A stretch of DNA of 43,072 bases from Clostridia bacterium (GCA_017456145.1 JAFTJZ010000074.1:1-43072), one strand, 5' to 3'. Shown: positions 15,688-24,834, counted from the first letter of the stretch. The notes: generated by a model not told the origin, from the letters alone. Numbers and translations: made by a program.

Positions 15688-16378
15688 ACTGAAAGGCATC
15701 AATAAAAAGTACGGGAAGATACAGGCACTCACAAACGTCAATCTGACGCTGCATCATGGCATATATGCGCTGCTCGGTCCAAACGGCAGCGGCAAGTCTA
15801 CGTTGATGAATCTGATTGCGGGATTACTCAAGCCCTCGGGGGGGACGATTCTGTATAATGGAAAAGAAATCGACAAATGTGCAGCATTATATCGCGGAAA
15901 GCTCGGTTATATGCCGCAATATCCTGCCATGTATCCAAGCTTTTCCGTGTTGGAATTTCTGTTTTATCTGGCAGAGCTCAAGAACCTCGGGGCGGATGCA
16001 CAGCGGCAGATCGTATGGCTACTGGAAAAGGTGGATCTTTCGGACGTAGCAAATCGTAAGATCGGAGCACTCTCGGGCGGAATGAAACAACGCTTGTCCT
16101 TATGCTCGGCGGTGCTGGGCGATCCCGAAATTCTGATCCTGGACGAACCGACTGCCGGACTCGACCCCGCGCAAAGGGTCGCACTGCGGAGCTTTATTTC
16201 TGAAATCAGCACAGAGAAGACCGTGCTGTGGGCGACACACATTGTATCTGATGTGGAAAGCATCGTGAGCGAGATCATCTGGATGAAGAAGGGAGTCGCG
16301 ACCAACTCCCCACATAATATCGATGCCGCACTCTCACTGGAAGAGAAGTATCTTGCCTATTTCGGAGACATATTATGA
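15671..16378 (+). CDS. ABC transporter ATP-binding protein
   Basis: The 235-residue ATPase has Walker A GPNGSGKST (about 38-46), signature LSGGMKQRL, Walker B ILILDEPTAGLDP and a switch region WATHIVSD. It belongs to the BcrA/CcmA-like class of single ATPases that work with separate membrane subunits. The start codon is TTG at 15671 behind AAGGAGG, within the end of the preceding lipoprotein gene, so the two are coupled. Its stop overlaps the ATG of the permease gene (ATGA). It probably powers export or removal of a compound affecting the membrane, with the lipoproteins as partners. That role is inferred from gene order. Confidence 0.9.
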   Translation: MKHILELKGINKKYGKIQALTNVNLTLHHGIYALLGPNGSGKSTLMNLIAGLLKPSGGTILYNGKEIDKCAALYRGKLGYMPQYPAMYPSFSVLEFLFYLAELKNLGADAQRQIVWLLEKVDLSDVANRKIGALSGGMKQRLSLCSAVLGDPEILILDEPTAGLDPAQRVALRSFISEISTEKTVLWATHIVSDVESIVSEIIWMKKGVATNSPHNIDAALSLEEKYLAYFGDIL

Positions 16379-18315
16379 AGCTTTTATCATTTGAATGGAA
16401 GAAATTGTATCGCTCGGCGGGAATCCGTACGCTCTGTCTTATCATCTTAGCATTGAATTTGGCTTTTTCACTCCTTGGAAACCTCACCACCCCCGATGCG
16501 CTCACTGAGCAAAAATATATAGATACTTATGACGAAAATATTGCGTACGTCATCCGCGTGGCGCAGCGAAATCTATTGGATTACCGCGCAACATTAGGTG
16601 ATGACAGCTATCTCTTACAATATCAGCAAGACGTCATCCACCGATATTCTGAGCTGCAAGCAAGCGGTGTTGCACCCGTCAAGGTCATAGGATGGAACCA
16701 ATATTTTGATTATACAGCCGATGATCTTCTTCTGCTTTTGATGGCTGCCATATTGGGCGTACTCACGGGTATGGTCGAGTGGGATCACGGTACGCACGCG
16801 CAGCTACGAATGACGCCAAGGGGTAAAAAAGCCTGCTTTGCAAAAATTTATATTCTTACCATCAGTTCTTTTTTACTTACGCTATTTATGATGATGATCG
16901 GGCTTGCGGGTATTTTACTGCGGTTCGGTCTTTCTTCGCCCAACGTACCATTGTGCTCGGTGATGCGCTTTGCGTATTGTCCGTATGATCTTTCCATAAC
17001 AGCCTATTTATGCATCTCTTTCTTGGTAAAGGCAGTCAACGCGCTTGTCATCGCATTGTTTTCCGCATGGATTTCATCGTTGTTGAAAAGCTATCTTGTC
17101 GGCATTTTTTCATCGCTTACTGTTCTTGCCGTCAGTTACGGAATATCAACTGCGTTGAATAGCTCGTCCCTGATCTATCTGAATCCATATGCTGCGGGGC
17201 TCACCGATCCCATCTTCGAGCGGTATCGCGCTGTCAACCTTCTTGGAAATTCTGTATCATTTTATCTTTTTGCAGGAATATTTCTCGCGGCGCTGTGTGT
17301 ATCTTTATTTGTACTGTTTCCGTTTGGATTTTTACGCGGAGCTGAGGGTGGTATATTTACAACAATAGAAAAAACGCTTATCGCATCATTATTACACTTA
17401 GCGAAAAAATGTTCTTCCGTTTTTCCGCACCGTAAGGCAAAGAGACACTCTCTGTTTTTTACGGAAACGAAAAAAGTCTTTTTCAAATCACATCTGATTT
17501 TCTTATGCGTGATCATGTTGCTGATCAAAAGCGCTTTTGCGGTATCAAGTGCCCCGATTTCAAGCGCTGCCGAGGAATATTATCGAAATCTCTGTTATGA
17601 AATGAGCGGCGAGCTGACCGAGCAAAAGCGTCAAACCATTTCAGAGGAATTATCCAATTGTGAGCGTGTCATATCTGATATGGATCATATGCGGGCTGCT
17701 TTGCAAAACGGTATGATCACAGGTGCTCAATACAGCGATTATTTGGAAAAATATGACCTTGCGAGCATCAAGCAGTATGCTTATCAGCAGTTATCCAAGC
17801 AGTGCAATCGCATTGACGCTGCAAGATCTCGCGGGCAAGAGGCCTATATTATTTACGACAGCGGATGGAGGACATTGTTCGAACGGGACGCCGACATATT
17901 ATTATTTATTTTTCTGCTGTTGTTCTTTGGTGGTATTTATGATCATGAATACAAATTCGGCTTTGATCGTATTGCTTGCACAACGAAACGGGGAATGCGA
18001 GCATTACATCAAAGCAAGCTAACCCTTTCTCTGATGGTATCCTGCATTGCCTTCACGTTGTTTTTTCTGATCGATCTTTTCTTTTTGTCATCTGCATTCC
18101 CATTAACACATGGCAGCGCTCCTGTGAGTTGCGTTACGGAATCATGGATCGCATTACCGTTGTGGTCTGCCTTACTCATCCAATACCTCGTCGGTACGCT
18201 GCTTGCCTCACTATTTTCTGCCTTGATCTGCCTTCTTTCACGGTTTCTCAAAAGAATCTATCTTGTGATCCCCATCGGAGGAATTGTTGTCGCAATGCTG
18301 CTCAAAGCGGTTTGA
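16375..18315 (+). CDS. ABC transporter permease, 646 aa
   Basis: The 646-residue membrane protein has a helix near the N-terminus (about 17-37), an extracytoplasmic loop, and a cluster of helices at about 118-340. After a hydrophilic stretch comes a second half (about 360-646) with another soluble loop and further helices. The two-half layout suggests a fused ABC-2/bacitracin-type permease pair in one chain. Its ATG overlaps the stop of the ATPase gene by 4 bases. With the two lipoproteins it forms a four-gene unit. The substrate is unknown. No terminator is evident before the promoter of the response regulator at 18364. Confidence 0.8.
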   Translation: MKLLSFEWKKLYRSAGIRTLCLIILALNLAFSLLGNLTTPDALTEQKYIDTYDENIAYVIRVAQRNLLDYRATLGDDSYLLQYQQDVIHRYSELQASGVAPVKVIGWNQYFDYTADDLLLLLMAAILGVLTGMVEWDHGTHAQLRMTPRGKKACFAKIYILTISSFLLTLFMMMIGLAGILLRFGLSSPNVPLCSVMRFAYCPYDLSITAYLCISFLVKAVNALVIALFSAWISSLLKSYLVGIFSSLTVLAVSYGISTALNSSSLIYLNPYAAGLTDPIFERYRAVNLLGNSVSFYLFAGIFLAALCVSLFVLFPFGFLRGAEGGIFTTIEKTLIASLLHLAKKCSSVFPHRKAKRHSLFFTETKKVFFKSHLIFLCVIMLLIKSAFAVSSAPISSAAEEYYRNLCYEMSGELTEQKRQTISEELSNCERVISDMDHMRAALQNGMITGAQYSDYLEKYDLASIKQYAYQQLSKQCNRIDAARSRGQEAYIIYDSGWRTLFERDADILLFIFLLLFFGGIYDHEYKFGFDRIACTTKRGMRALHQSKLTLSLMVSCIAFTLFFLIDLFFLSSAFPLTHGSAPVSCVTESWIALPLWSALLIQYLVGTLLASLFSALICLLSRFLKRIYLVIPIGGIVVAMLLKAV

Positions 18316-18363
18316 ATCATACACGTTTTCGTCTCATCTGCAATTTATGACTTGCTTTTCCTC

Positions 18364-18392
18364 TTTACATTCACAAAAATATGTGTTATAAT
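18364..18392 (+). promoter_or_regulatory. promoter of the LytTR/GHKL operon
   Basis: TTTACA (18364-18369), a 17-base spacer and TATAAT (18387-18392). A small hairpin (ACCCGA/TCGGGT, 18413-18427) lies in the leader before the ATG at 18461. Confidence 0.75.
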
Positions 18393-18460
18393 ATACTTGA
18401 TATCTGAGTTCTACCCGATTTTCGGGTGAAATCATCAAGGCAAACGTAGGCGGGGGTATC

Positions 18461-19159
18461 ATGAGACTGAAAATTGCAATTTGTGATGACGAGCAAGAAC
18501 AAATCGAACAACTTCGGACATTGATCATGCAATGGTGTGCGCAATGCGGGCATACGGCCGATGTTTATCCATTTTCCAGTGCGGAGGCATTTTTGTTTGC
18601 CTATGAAGATGATCGTGTGTATGACATTTTACTCCTTGACGTCGAAATGAAGGCGCTCTCGGGCATCGATCTCGCCAAGCGAATCCGAAAGGAAGGGAGC
18701 CATGCCGAGATCATCTTTGTCACTTCACATTTTGAATTTATCGGTGAAGGATATGAGGTGGATGCGCTGCACTATCTGGTCAAGCCCGTCCATGCGGAAA
18801 AATTGTCGCAGGTTTTAACTCGTGCTGTGGAAAAATTATCCGTCGAGCCACCATCGGTGGTAATTTCCTGCGATGGAGAGACCGTCAAGCTGTACGAATC
18901 CGAAATTCTTTTCGTAGAATCCTTTCTGCATTATATTGTCATTCACACTTGCCGTGGTGAGTACAGGATCAAGGAAAGCATATCTGCGTTTGAAATGAGA
19001 TTGAGCGATGTTTTTTATCGTATTCATCGTTCCTATCTGGTGTCGTTGAAGAATATCTCCCGCATCTCCCGCACCTCGGTTCATATCGGTAAGACGGAGC
19101 TACCGCTGTCGCGTGGAAAATACGATGACGTCAACCGCGCATTTATCGAGCACAATTGA
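18461..19159 (+). CDS. LytTR-family response regulator
   Basis: The 232-residue protein has a receiver domain (1-120) with acidic pocket DD at 9-10, phospho-acceptor Asp 60 in DILLLDVEM, Thr 88 and Lys 108 in YLVKPV. A LytTR DNA-binding domain follows (about 130-230; VESFLHYIVIHT, FYRIHRSYLVSLKNI). This is the AgrA/VirR class, which binds paired 9-10 bp direct repeats two helical turns apart. Exactly such a pair lies just after the kinase gene, upstream of the second ABC exporter. It is co-directional with the GHKL kinase gene 9 bases downstream. The ATG at 18461 has a modest GGGGG ribosome site. Confidence 0.92.
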   Translation: MRLKIAICDDEQEQIEQLRTLIMQWCAQCGHTADVYPFSSAEAFLFAYEDDRVYDILLLDVEMKALSGIDLAKRIRKEGSHAEIIFVTSHFEFIGEGYEVDALHYLVKPVHAEKLSQVLTRAVEKLSVEPPSVVISCDGETVKLYESEILFVESFLHYIVIHTCRGEYRIKESISAFEMRLSDVFYRIHRSYLVSLKNISRISRTSVHIGKTELPLSRGKYDDVNRAFIEHN

Positions 19160-19167
19160 GGTAAGCT

Positions 19168-19818
19168 ATGAGAAAGAAAACATATCTGAAACTGGTGGAA
19201 TATCAGACCGAGCAATCCGAAAAGCATCTGAACGAGGTACGGAGCATCCACAAGGAGATGCGCGGGTACAAGCATGACTTTCACCATCATCTGCAAGCGC
19301 TCAAGGGACAATTGGAGGCAGGGGAGGTTAAGCGGGCGCTTACCTATATAGAGCAGCTGGACGATCAATTGATGAACGTGGATACTCTGCTCAAAACGGG
19401 AAATGTCTCCCTTGATGCCATTCTCTCCGCTAAAATCGCACAAGCCAAGGCCGAGGACATCGCCGTCACCGTCAAAGCCAACGTTCCCGATGCACTGACC
19501 ATCTCGGATGTTGAGCTGAGCATTATGGTCGGCAATTTGCTTGACAACGCCATTGAGGCTTGCCGCACCGCGCAGGATGAGCCCTTTATTCGTATCTACA
19601 TTGCCATGAAGGGAAGTATGCTGTATTTTTCGATGCTCAATTCCGCGGGGGAAAAGAAAGCCAAGAGCGGCTCGCTGTTTACCTCGGACAAGGATGGCGT
19701 CCACGGCTTTGGTCTGCGCCGCGCCGAGGCGATCATCGATGAGCACGGCGGCTGGGTCAAGTACAACAGCGAGGACGGTGCCTTCAGCTCGGAATTTTTA
19801 GTACCCGCAATGGAATAG
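19168..19818 (+). CDS. soluble GHKL histidine kinase, no sensor domain
   Basis: The 216-residue protein consists only of a short N-terminal helix, a dimerisation/phospho-acceptor segment RGYKHDFHHHLQAL (probable phospho-His 36) and an AgrC-like GHKL ATPase domain with N-box LLDNAIEAC and G-box VHGFGL. AgrC-type kinases usually carry five to seven membrane helices ahead of this; here there are none and no signal peptide. It must sense through a partner, perhaps the ABC exporter it adjoins, or work in the cytoplasm. It follows the LytTR regulator gene by 8 bases with a GAGG site. Sequencing truncation is unlikely because the frame and ribosome site are clean. Confidence 0.85.
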   Translation: MRKKTYLKLVEYQTEQSEKHLNEVRSIHKEMRGYKHDFHHHLQALKGQLEAGEVKRALTYIEQLDDQLMNVDTLLKTGNVSLDAILSAKIAQAKAEDIAVTVKANVPDALTISDVELSIMVGNLLDNAIEACRTAQDEPFIRIYIAMKGSMLYFSMLNSAGEKKAKSGSLFTSDKDGVHGFGLRRAEAIIDEHGGWVKYNSEDGAFSSEFLVPAME

Positions 19819-19824
19819 ACGCAA

Positions 19825-19854
19825 TTCGTGCACCGACAATAGCAGTTCGTGCAC
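19825..19854 (+). promoter_or_regulatory. LytTR response-regulator binding site
   Basis: Identical 9-bp direct repeats TTCGTGCAC at 19825-19833 and 19846-19854 are spaced 21 bp start to start, the two-turn spacing of LytTR dimer sites. The second repeat also forms the palindrome TTCGTGCACGAA. The site ends 5 bases before the weak -35 of the exporter promoter, the place expected for an activator. Confidence 0.75.
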
Positions 19855-19859
19855 GAATT

Positions 19860-19888
19860 TTCCTATTTTGATTCCGATGTGGTATACT
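19860..19888 (+). promoter_or_regulatory. weak promoter of ABC exporter pair 2
   Basis: TTCCTA (19860-19865) as a poor -35, a 17-base spacer and TATACT (19883-19888). The poor -35 is consistent with activator dependence. Confidence 0.6.
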
Positions 19889-19911
19889 GTTGGCGAAAGG
19901 ATGTGATTGCA

Positions 19912-21774
19912 TTGAAGAAAAACAAACAATTGAAAAAGAAACCTTATCGCTCTATGCTGAGCAATGCACTCTGGAGCTGGCAAGGTATGCTTAAATACGC
20001 CCCGATTTCGCTGATTCTTTTGGCGCTGCTTATTCCGCTCCATGTATTTCGCGCGTATGCAGGAATCTACTTACCATCGCTGGTCGTACGAGTAGTCACG
20101 GAGCAGCAAGAGTTTACACTCGCGCTGCTGCGTGTCGGTGGTCTGATTTTTGCCATGTTGCTGACGGGTGCACTCTCCACCTTTGCCACTTATTTTGCGG
20201 ATGGCTATGTCCTTCGTTATCGCCATAAGCGAACGTATGAGATCAACGTCAAAAAGCTCAAGCTGTTTTATCAGCTCGCCGAGCGCAAGGACATCCGCGA
20301 TCTTGACAGCCGCGCGCTGCGGGCGACGCAGATGTGGAACGGCTCACAGCCGATCAGCGATATGCCGAAAAAGAGCCTAAATCTGATCGAGAACGTCATC
20401 TGCTACGCGCTCTTTGGCACGGTCATCTCCTTTGTCAGCCCTTGGCTGGTACCCATTCTGACCGTCGCTCCCGTGGTCAACTGGCTGTGTGCCAAAGCAT
20501 ACCGCAACTGGGAATACAAGAACCGCGACAAGTGGACAGCTATTGACCGCAAGCTGTGGTATGTACAAAACAAGCCCTCCGACTTTGCCATGGCAAAGGA
20601 CATCCGCATTTACGGTATGGCGGGCTGGCTGCGCGAGGTTTATGCTGATCTTTGCCGTGCGCGCAGTGAGTGGGATAAAAAGCTGATTCTTCGCAGTTTT
20701 CTCTCTCGCATCGCGGATCTGATCGTTATCTTACTGCGCGATGGTGCAGCGTATGTGCTGCTGATCTCCATGGCAGTAAATGGCGAGATCACGGTGGATC
20801 AGTTTTTACTGTATTTCGCCGCCATCTCTCAGTTTGCCTCCTACGTCGGTAGAATTATGAACACCTGGAACTCCCTACATTCCACCAGTCTTGAGCTTTG
20901 CGATTTTCGCGAGTACATGGATACGGAAGAACAGGACGGAAGTGGCGAGGAGAGCATCGACCCACACCTGAGCAGCGCTCCCGAGATCACCTTTGAGGAC
21001 GTTTCTTACCGCTACGACGGCGCAGAGAAAAACACGCTCGATCACATCAGCTTTACCATCCACGCCGGCGAGAAGATCGCGCTGGTCGGACTCAACGGCG
21101 CGGGCAAAACGACGCTGGTCAAACTGCTCTGTGGCCTCTATCTGCCAACCGAGGGGGATATTAAGATCAATGGTGTCTCTGTTCGCAATTTTCACCGCAA
21201 CGACTATTATCGTCTGTTTTCGCCTGTATTTCAGGACGTCAAGACCGCATTCTTCTCACTTGCGGAAACCGTTTCGGGGCAAATCGGGGAGGGGGTGGAT
21301 TTCAACCGTGCCGAGCAGTGTATGCGTGATGCGGGTCTCGGGGAGAAGATCGACGCCCTGCCGCACGGGATTCATACGAAATTGGACAAGCAGGTTAACG
21401 AGGACGGTGTGGAGCTCTCGGGCGGTGAGCTGCAAAAGCTGATGCTGGCAAGAGCTCTTTATAAAAACGCGCCCGTCCTGGTTCTGGACGAGCCAACGGC
21501 AGCGCTCGATCCGATTGCCGAAAATCAGATCTATCTCCGCTACCGAGAGATGACACGGGAGAAAAGCTCGCTCTTTATCTCTCACCGACTGGCATCCACC
21601 CAATTCTGTGACAGAATTTTATATCTGAAGAACGGACGGATCACCGAGCAGGGAACGCACAAGGCGCTGCTTTCCCTTGGCGGTGAGTACAGAGATCTAT
21701 ATGAAATGCAGAGCTGTTGGTACAGAGAAGAAAACGATCATGAAGAACGAAACGCAAAGGAGGTCACAGCATGA
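19912..21774 (+). CDS. ABC exporter half-transporter, first of pair 2
   Basis: The 620-residue protein has a six-helix exporter domain followed by an ATPase with Walker A GLNGAGKTT, signature LSGGELQKLMLARA, Walker B LVLDEPTAALDP and switch His in FISHRLAS. The best start is TTG at 19912, about 10 bases after AAAGGA. An in-frame GTG at 19903 is too close to that site, and the upstream open frame overlaps the promoter. It shares a 4-base ATGA overlap with the second half-transporter. The LytTR site and promoter just upstream indicate control by the adjacent two-component system. The substrate is unknown; antimicrobial or signal peptides are typical for LytTR-linked exporters. Confidence 0.9.
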   Translation: MKKNKQLKKKPYRSMLSNALWSWQGMLKYAPISLILLALLIPLHVFRAYAGIYLPSLVVRVVTEQQEFTLALLRVGGLIFAMLLTGALSTFATYFADGYVLRYRHKRTYEINVKKLKLFYQLAERKDIRDLDSRALRATQMWNGSQPISDMPKKSLNLIENVICYALFGTVISFVSPWLVPILTVAPVVNWLCAKAYRNWEYKNRDKWTAIDRKLWYVQNKPSDFAMAKDIRIYGMAGWLREVYADLCRARSEWDKKLILRSFLSRIADLIVILLRDGAAYVLLISMAVNGEITVDQFLLYFAAISQFASYVGRIMNTWNSLHSTSLELCDFREYMDTEEQDGSGEESIDPHLSSAPEITFEDVSYRYDGAEKNTLDHISFTIHAGEKIALVGLNGAGKTTLVKLLCGLYLPTEGDIKINGVSVRNFHRNDYYRLFSPVFQDVKTAFFSLAETVSGQIGEGVDFNRAEQCMRDAGLGEKIDALPHGIHTKLDKQVNEDGVELSGGELQKLMLARALYKNAPVLVLDEPTAALDPIAENQIYLRYREMTREKSSLFISHRLASTQFCDRILYLKNGRITEQGTHKALLSLGGEYRDLYEMQSCWYREENDHEERNAKEVTA

Positions 21775-23582
21775 AATTCTCGGAGCACATTAAAATCTAC
21801 ACTCGCGCGGTCAAAATGTTATTCTCGTTCAGCCGTGCATATGCTTGGTGCACGCTGCTTGGCAGCATGATCGCCGCCATCATTCCGTACGTGCCGATCT
21901 ACTTTTCCGCACGCCTGATCGACGCTCTCTACGAAAGAGCGCCGCTGCCGACGCTGCTGCTCTACGCCGCCTTGACGGTCGGTCTTGTCTTCCTTTTACA
22001 GCTTTTGAATACCTATATTTCTTCCCGCCGCTCTATTGCCTCGGGGCAGATGTACCGCGGGGAAAACTGGACGTTCTCCGAGAAAGCCATGCAGATGGCG
22101 TATGAATCCATCGAGGACCGCGAGGTCTCACTGCTCCGCGAGCGTATCAGGATCGAAAGTCAGACGGGGTACAATCTATATTTTTTATATAACTCATTCC
22201 ACAGCCTTGTTTTTGATGCCACCAATCTTTTGGCTGCTCTGACGCTGTCTATTTCGTTTTTTGCCTTGCCGGGCATTCGTCTTTATATGAAATTGTTGTT
22301 TGTGCTCGGTGTTGCACTGACAGTAGCATGTAATATTTGGGCAACCAAGCGAAACGTCAAGCTGAACCACCGTTTTAATGATGAGGTCGTAAAATCCAAT
22401 TTAATTTTAGATAAGTTTTATCAATACGTCGAGGATTACAGCAGCGGAAAGGATATTCGTCTCTACGGCATGGCAGATACCTTGGCTGATTTTGCCGTGC
22501 GTGAGGATGACTTTTTCTGCAGAGCCATGATCCGAAAAAATGTACGAGCCTTTTCTGCATTATTGCTGACCACCGTGGTTCAGCACGTTCTTCGCTTTGG
22601 CACCTACGCCATTCTGATCTACGCAGCCTTAGCCGGTGGCGTCACTGTGGGCTCGATCGCACAATACGTTTCAGCCCTGTTCATGATGCTTGGCGGAATT
22701 TCGGGCTTGATCTCTGCGGCACAAACGATTTTTGAAAACAACAAATATCTCGCCCGCTATTTTTCCTATCACGACATTCCAAATCATATGTACCAAGGCT
22801 CGCTCACGGTGGAAAAGAGGGATGACAACGAATATTACGTCGAGTTCCGTGACGTTTCGTTCAAGTATCCAAATAGCGATGCATGGGCTCTGCGGCATGT
22901 CAATCTGAAGTTCCGCGTGGGAGAAAAGTTGGCTGTGGTCGGCATGAACGGTTCGGGAAAAACCACCTTCATCAAGCTGATGTGCCGATTGTATGACCCG
23001 ACCGAGGGTGAAATTTTACTCAACGGAGTCAACATCAAAAAATACGACTACGACGAATATATGTCCATCTTCTCGGTCGTTTTTCAAGATTTCCGTCTGC
23101 TTTCGTTCAACCTCGGGCAGAATGTAGCAGCAAGCGCGGATTACGACGGCGAGCGTGTCAAGCGCTGCCTTGAGCAAGCGGGCTTTGGCGAACGGCTGAC
23201 CACGATGCCTGATGGGCTGGAGACGCATCTGTACCGAGACATCGCGCAAAACGGCGTGGAAATTTCAGGAGGCGAGGCGCAGAAGATTGCCTTGGCTCGC
23301 GCGCTCTACAAGGACGCGCCGTTCATTATCCTCGACGAACCGACGGCGGCACTCGATCCTATCTCGGAATATGAGGTCTATTCCAAATTCAACGAGATCG
23401 CGGGCGAGAAGACTGCCATCTATATCAGCCACCGTCTGGCATCCTGTCGCTTTTGTGCTAAGATCGCCGTCTTTGATCACGGCGGAATTGTCCAGACCGG
23501 CTCTCATAACCAGCTGATCAGCGATCCGAGCGGAAAATACCACGAGCTCTGGCACGCGCAGGCACAGTATTATACCGAATAG
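21771..23582 (+). CDS. ABC exporter half-transporter, second of pair 2
   Basis: The 603-residue partner of the preceding half-transporter has a six-helix membrane domain and an ATPase with Walker A GMNGSGKTT, signature ISGGEAQKIALARA, Walker B IILDEPTAALDP and switch His in ISHRLAS. Unlike pair 1, neither chain shows a clearly broken signature (LSGGE and ISGGE). The ATG at 21771 overlaps the previous stop and has AAGGAGG upstream. A terminator at 23600-23626 ends the unit, so the exporter is probably a two-gene transcript driven from 19860-19888. Confidence 0.9.
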   Translation: MKFSEHIKIYTRAVKMLFSFSRAYAWCTLLGSMIAAIIPYVPIYFSARLIDALYERAPLPTLLLYAALTVGLVFLLQLLNTYISSRRSIASGQMYRGENWTFSEKAMQMAYESIEDREVSLLRERIRIESQTGYNLYFLYNSFHSLVFDATNLLAALTLSISFFALPGIRLYMKLLFVLGVALTVACNIWATKRNVKLNHRFNDEVVKSNLILDKFYQYVEDYSSGKDIRLYGMADTLADFAVREDDFFCRAMIRKNVRAFSALLLTTVVQHVLRFGTYAILIYAALAGGVTVGSIAQYVSALFMMLGGISGLISAAQTIFENNKYLARYFSYHDIPNHMYQGSLTVEKRDDNEYYVEFRDVSFKYPNSDAWALRHVNLKFRVGEKLAVVGMNGSGKTTFIKLMCRLYDPTEGEILLNGVNIKKYDYDEYMSIFSVVFQDFRLLSFNLGQNVAASADYDGERVKRCLEQAGFGERLTTMPDGLETHLYRDIAQNGVEISGGEAQKIALARALYKDAPFIILDEPTAALDPISEYEVYSKFNEIAGEKTAIYISHRLASCRFCAKIAVFDHGGIVQTGSHNQLISDPSGKYHELWHAQAQYYTE

Positions 23583-23599
23583 ATAGGCTGATCAACATA

Positions 23600-23626
23600 A
23601 AAATGCTCTCACAGGAGGGCATTTTT
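23600..23626 (+). terminator. intrinsic terminator after exporter pair 2
   Basis: AAAATGCTCTC, ACAG loop, GAGGGCATTTTT with a G-U pair; the T-run is part of the stem end. Confidence 0.8.
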
Positions 23627-23665
23627 GTTTGCAGTAAAAAAAATGAAGGAATATGGCGTTTTCGA

Positions 23666-23694
23666 TTGACATCCGGCCAATCATATTGTATAAT
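23666..23694 (+). promoter_or_regulatory. consensus promoter of the Nudix-SDR unit
   Basis: TTGACA (23666-23671), a 17-base spacer and TATAAT (23689-23694), about 32 bases upstream of the ATG at 23727. Confidence 0.85.
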
Positions 23695-23726
23695 ATATAC
23701 ATCAATCTGAAAAAGGATGAATGATC

Positions 23727-24137
23727 ATGACTGAAGTAGTTGCCGCCCTGATATGGAACAACAATCAATTTTTAATATGCCAACGTCCTGCGCACAAGTC
23801 AAATCCGCTTTTATGGGAATTTGTCGGTGGAAAGGTCGAGGCGGGAGAGACCGGGGAGCAAGCACTGATCCGTGAGTGCCGCGAAGAGCTCGCCATCACG
23901 CCCAAGGTTGGTAAAGTGTTTACGGAGGTCGTCCACAAGTACCCCGACATCACGGTACATCTGACACTGTATCATGCCGAGATCTCTGAGGGGACCCCAC
24001 AGATGCTTGAGCATAATGACATTCGTTGGATCACACCCGATGAAATTCCAAACTACGAATTTTGTCCTGCGGACATTGTAATCCTAAAGAAAATTCAAGA
24101 AGAAAAGGGAGCGGCTCATACATATGTATCATTTTGA
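23727..24137 (+). CDS. MutT-like Nudix hydrolase
   Basis: The 136-residue protein has the complete Nudix box from about residue 36: GGKVEAGETGEQ followed by ALIRECREELAI, fitting GX5EX7REUXEEXGU except that Ala replaces the last Gly. Length and the start MTEVVAALIW match MutT-type 8-oxo-dGTP diphosphatases, which clean the nucleotide pool of oxidised dGTP. I leave the symbol blank because clostridial paralogues vary in substrate. ATGs occur at 23721 and 23727; the second is 10 bases from AAAAGG and fits the family start. It overlaps the SDR gene by 14 bases. Confidence 0.85.
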   Translation: MTEVVAALIWNNNQFLICQRPAHKSNPLLWEFVGGKVEAGETGEQALIRECREELAITPKVGKVFTEVVHKYPDITVHLTLYHAEISEGTPQMLEHNDIRWITPDEIPNYEFCPADIVILKKIQEEKGAAHTYVSF

Positions 24138-24834
24138 AAATAAGGTCGCCGTGGTTACAGGCGGTGCAAATGGCATCGGAAAACGTATCTGTGAAGAATT
24201 TTCCAAATACGGTGCCGCGGTATGTACGATCGACACCCGTAAAAATCCTTATTTCATCGGGGATATCGGAGATCAGGATACGCTGCAGGCCTTTGCCGAT
24301 CGGGTAATTTTCGATTACGGCAGAGTTGATTTTTTGATCCATAACGCGCCGCCACTCTCCAAAGGAATCTCCACGGCAAGCTATGAGGACTTTGAGTACG
24401 CACTTCGTGTCGGTGTGACGGCACCGTTCTACCTTACCAAGCTTTTTCGCCCGTATTTTTCGGAGGGTGCGTGTGTGATCAACATTTCGTCCTCACGCGA
24501 TCGTATGAGCCAACCCGAGACCGAGAGCTACACCGCAGCAAAGGGAGGTATCTCCGCACTCACTCATGCGCTGGCCGTCTCATTATCGGGACACGTTCGT
24601 GTCAACTCCATCTCACCGGGATGGATCGATACGGCAAATACTATTTACACAGGAGCAGATGCCGCTCAACATCCCGCAGGCAGAGTCGGAAATCCGCAGG
24701 ACATCGCCGCGATGACGCTCTTCCTTTGCTCCGATATGGCGGGATTTATCACAGGTGAAAACATCTGCATCGATGGCGGGATGACCAAGCTGATGATTTA
24801 CCATAACGACCACGGCTGGAAATTAGAGTCATGA
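24124..24834 (+). CDS. short-chain dehydrogenase/reductase (SDR)
   Basis: The 236-residue classical SDR has cofactor motif TGGANGIG (12-19) and catalytic Ser (about 123, NISSSRDR), Tyr 136 and Lys 140 (SYTAAKGG). HNAPP replaces the usual NNAG. The C-terminal VNSISPGWIDT and ENICIDGGMT stretches are typical of Rossmann-fold oxidoreductases using NAD(P)H. The substrate is not evident. The start overlaps the Nudix gene by 14 bases, so they are probably co-translated. The DUF1295 gene begins 54 bases after its stop and is likely in the same transcript. Confidence 0.88.
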   Translation: MYHFENKVAVVTGGANGIGKRICEEFSKYGAAVCTIDTRKNPYFIGDIGDQDTLQAFADRVIFDYGRVDFLIHNAPPLSKGISTASYEDFEYALRVGVTAPFYLTKLFRPYFSEGACVINISSSRDRMSQPETESYTAAKGGISALTHALAVSLSGHVRVNSISPGWIDTANTIYTGADAAQHPAGRVGNPQDIAAMTLFLCSDMAGFITGENICIDGGMTKLMIYHNDHGWKLES

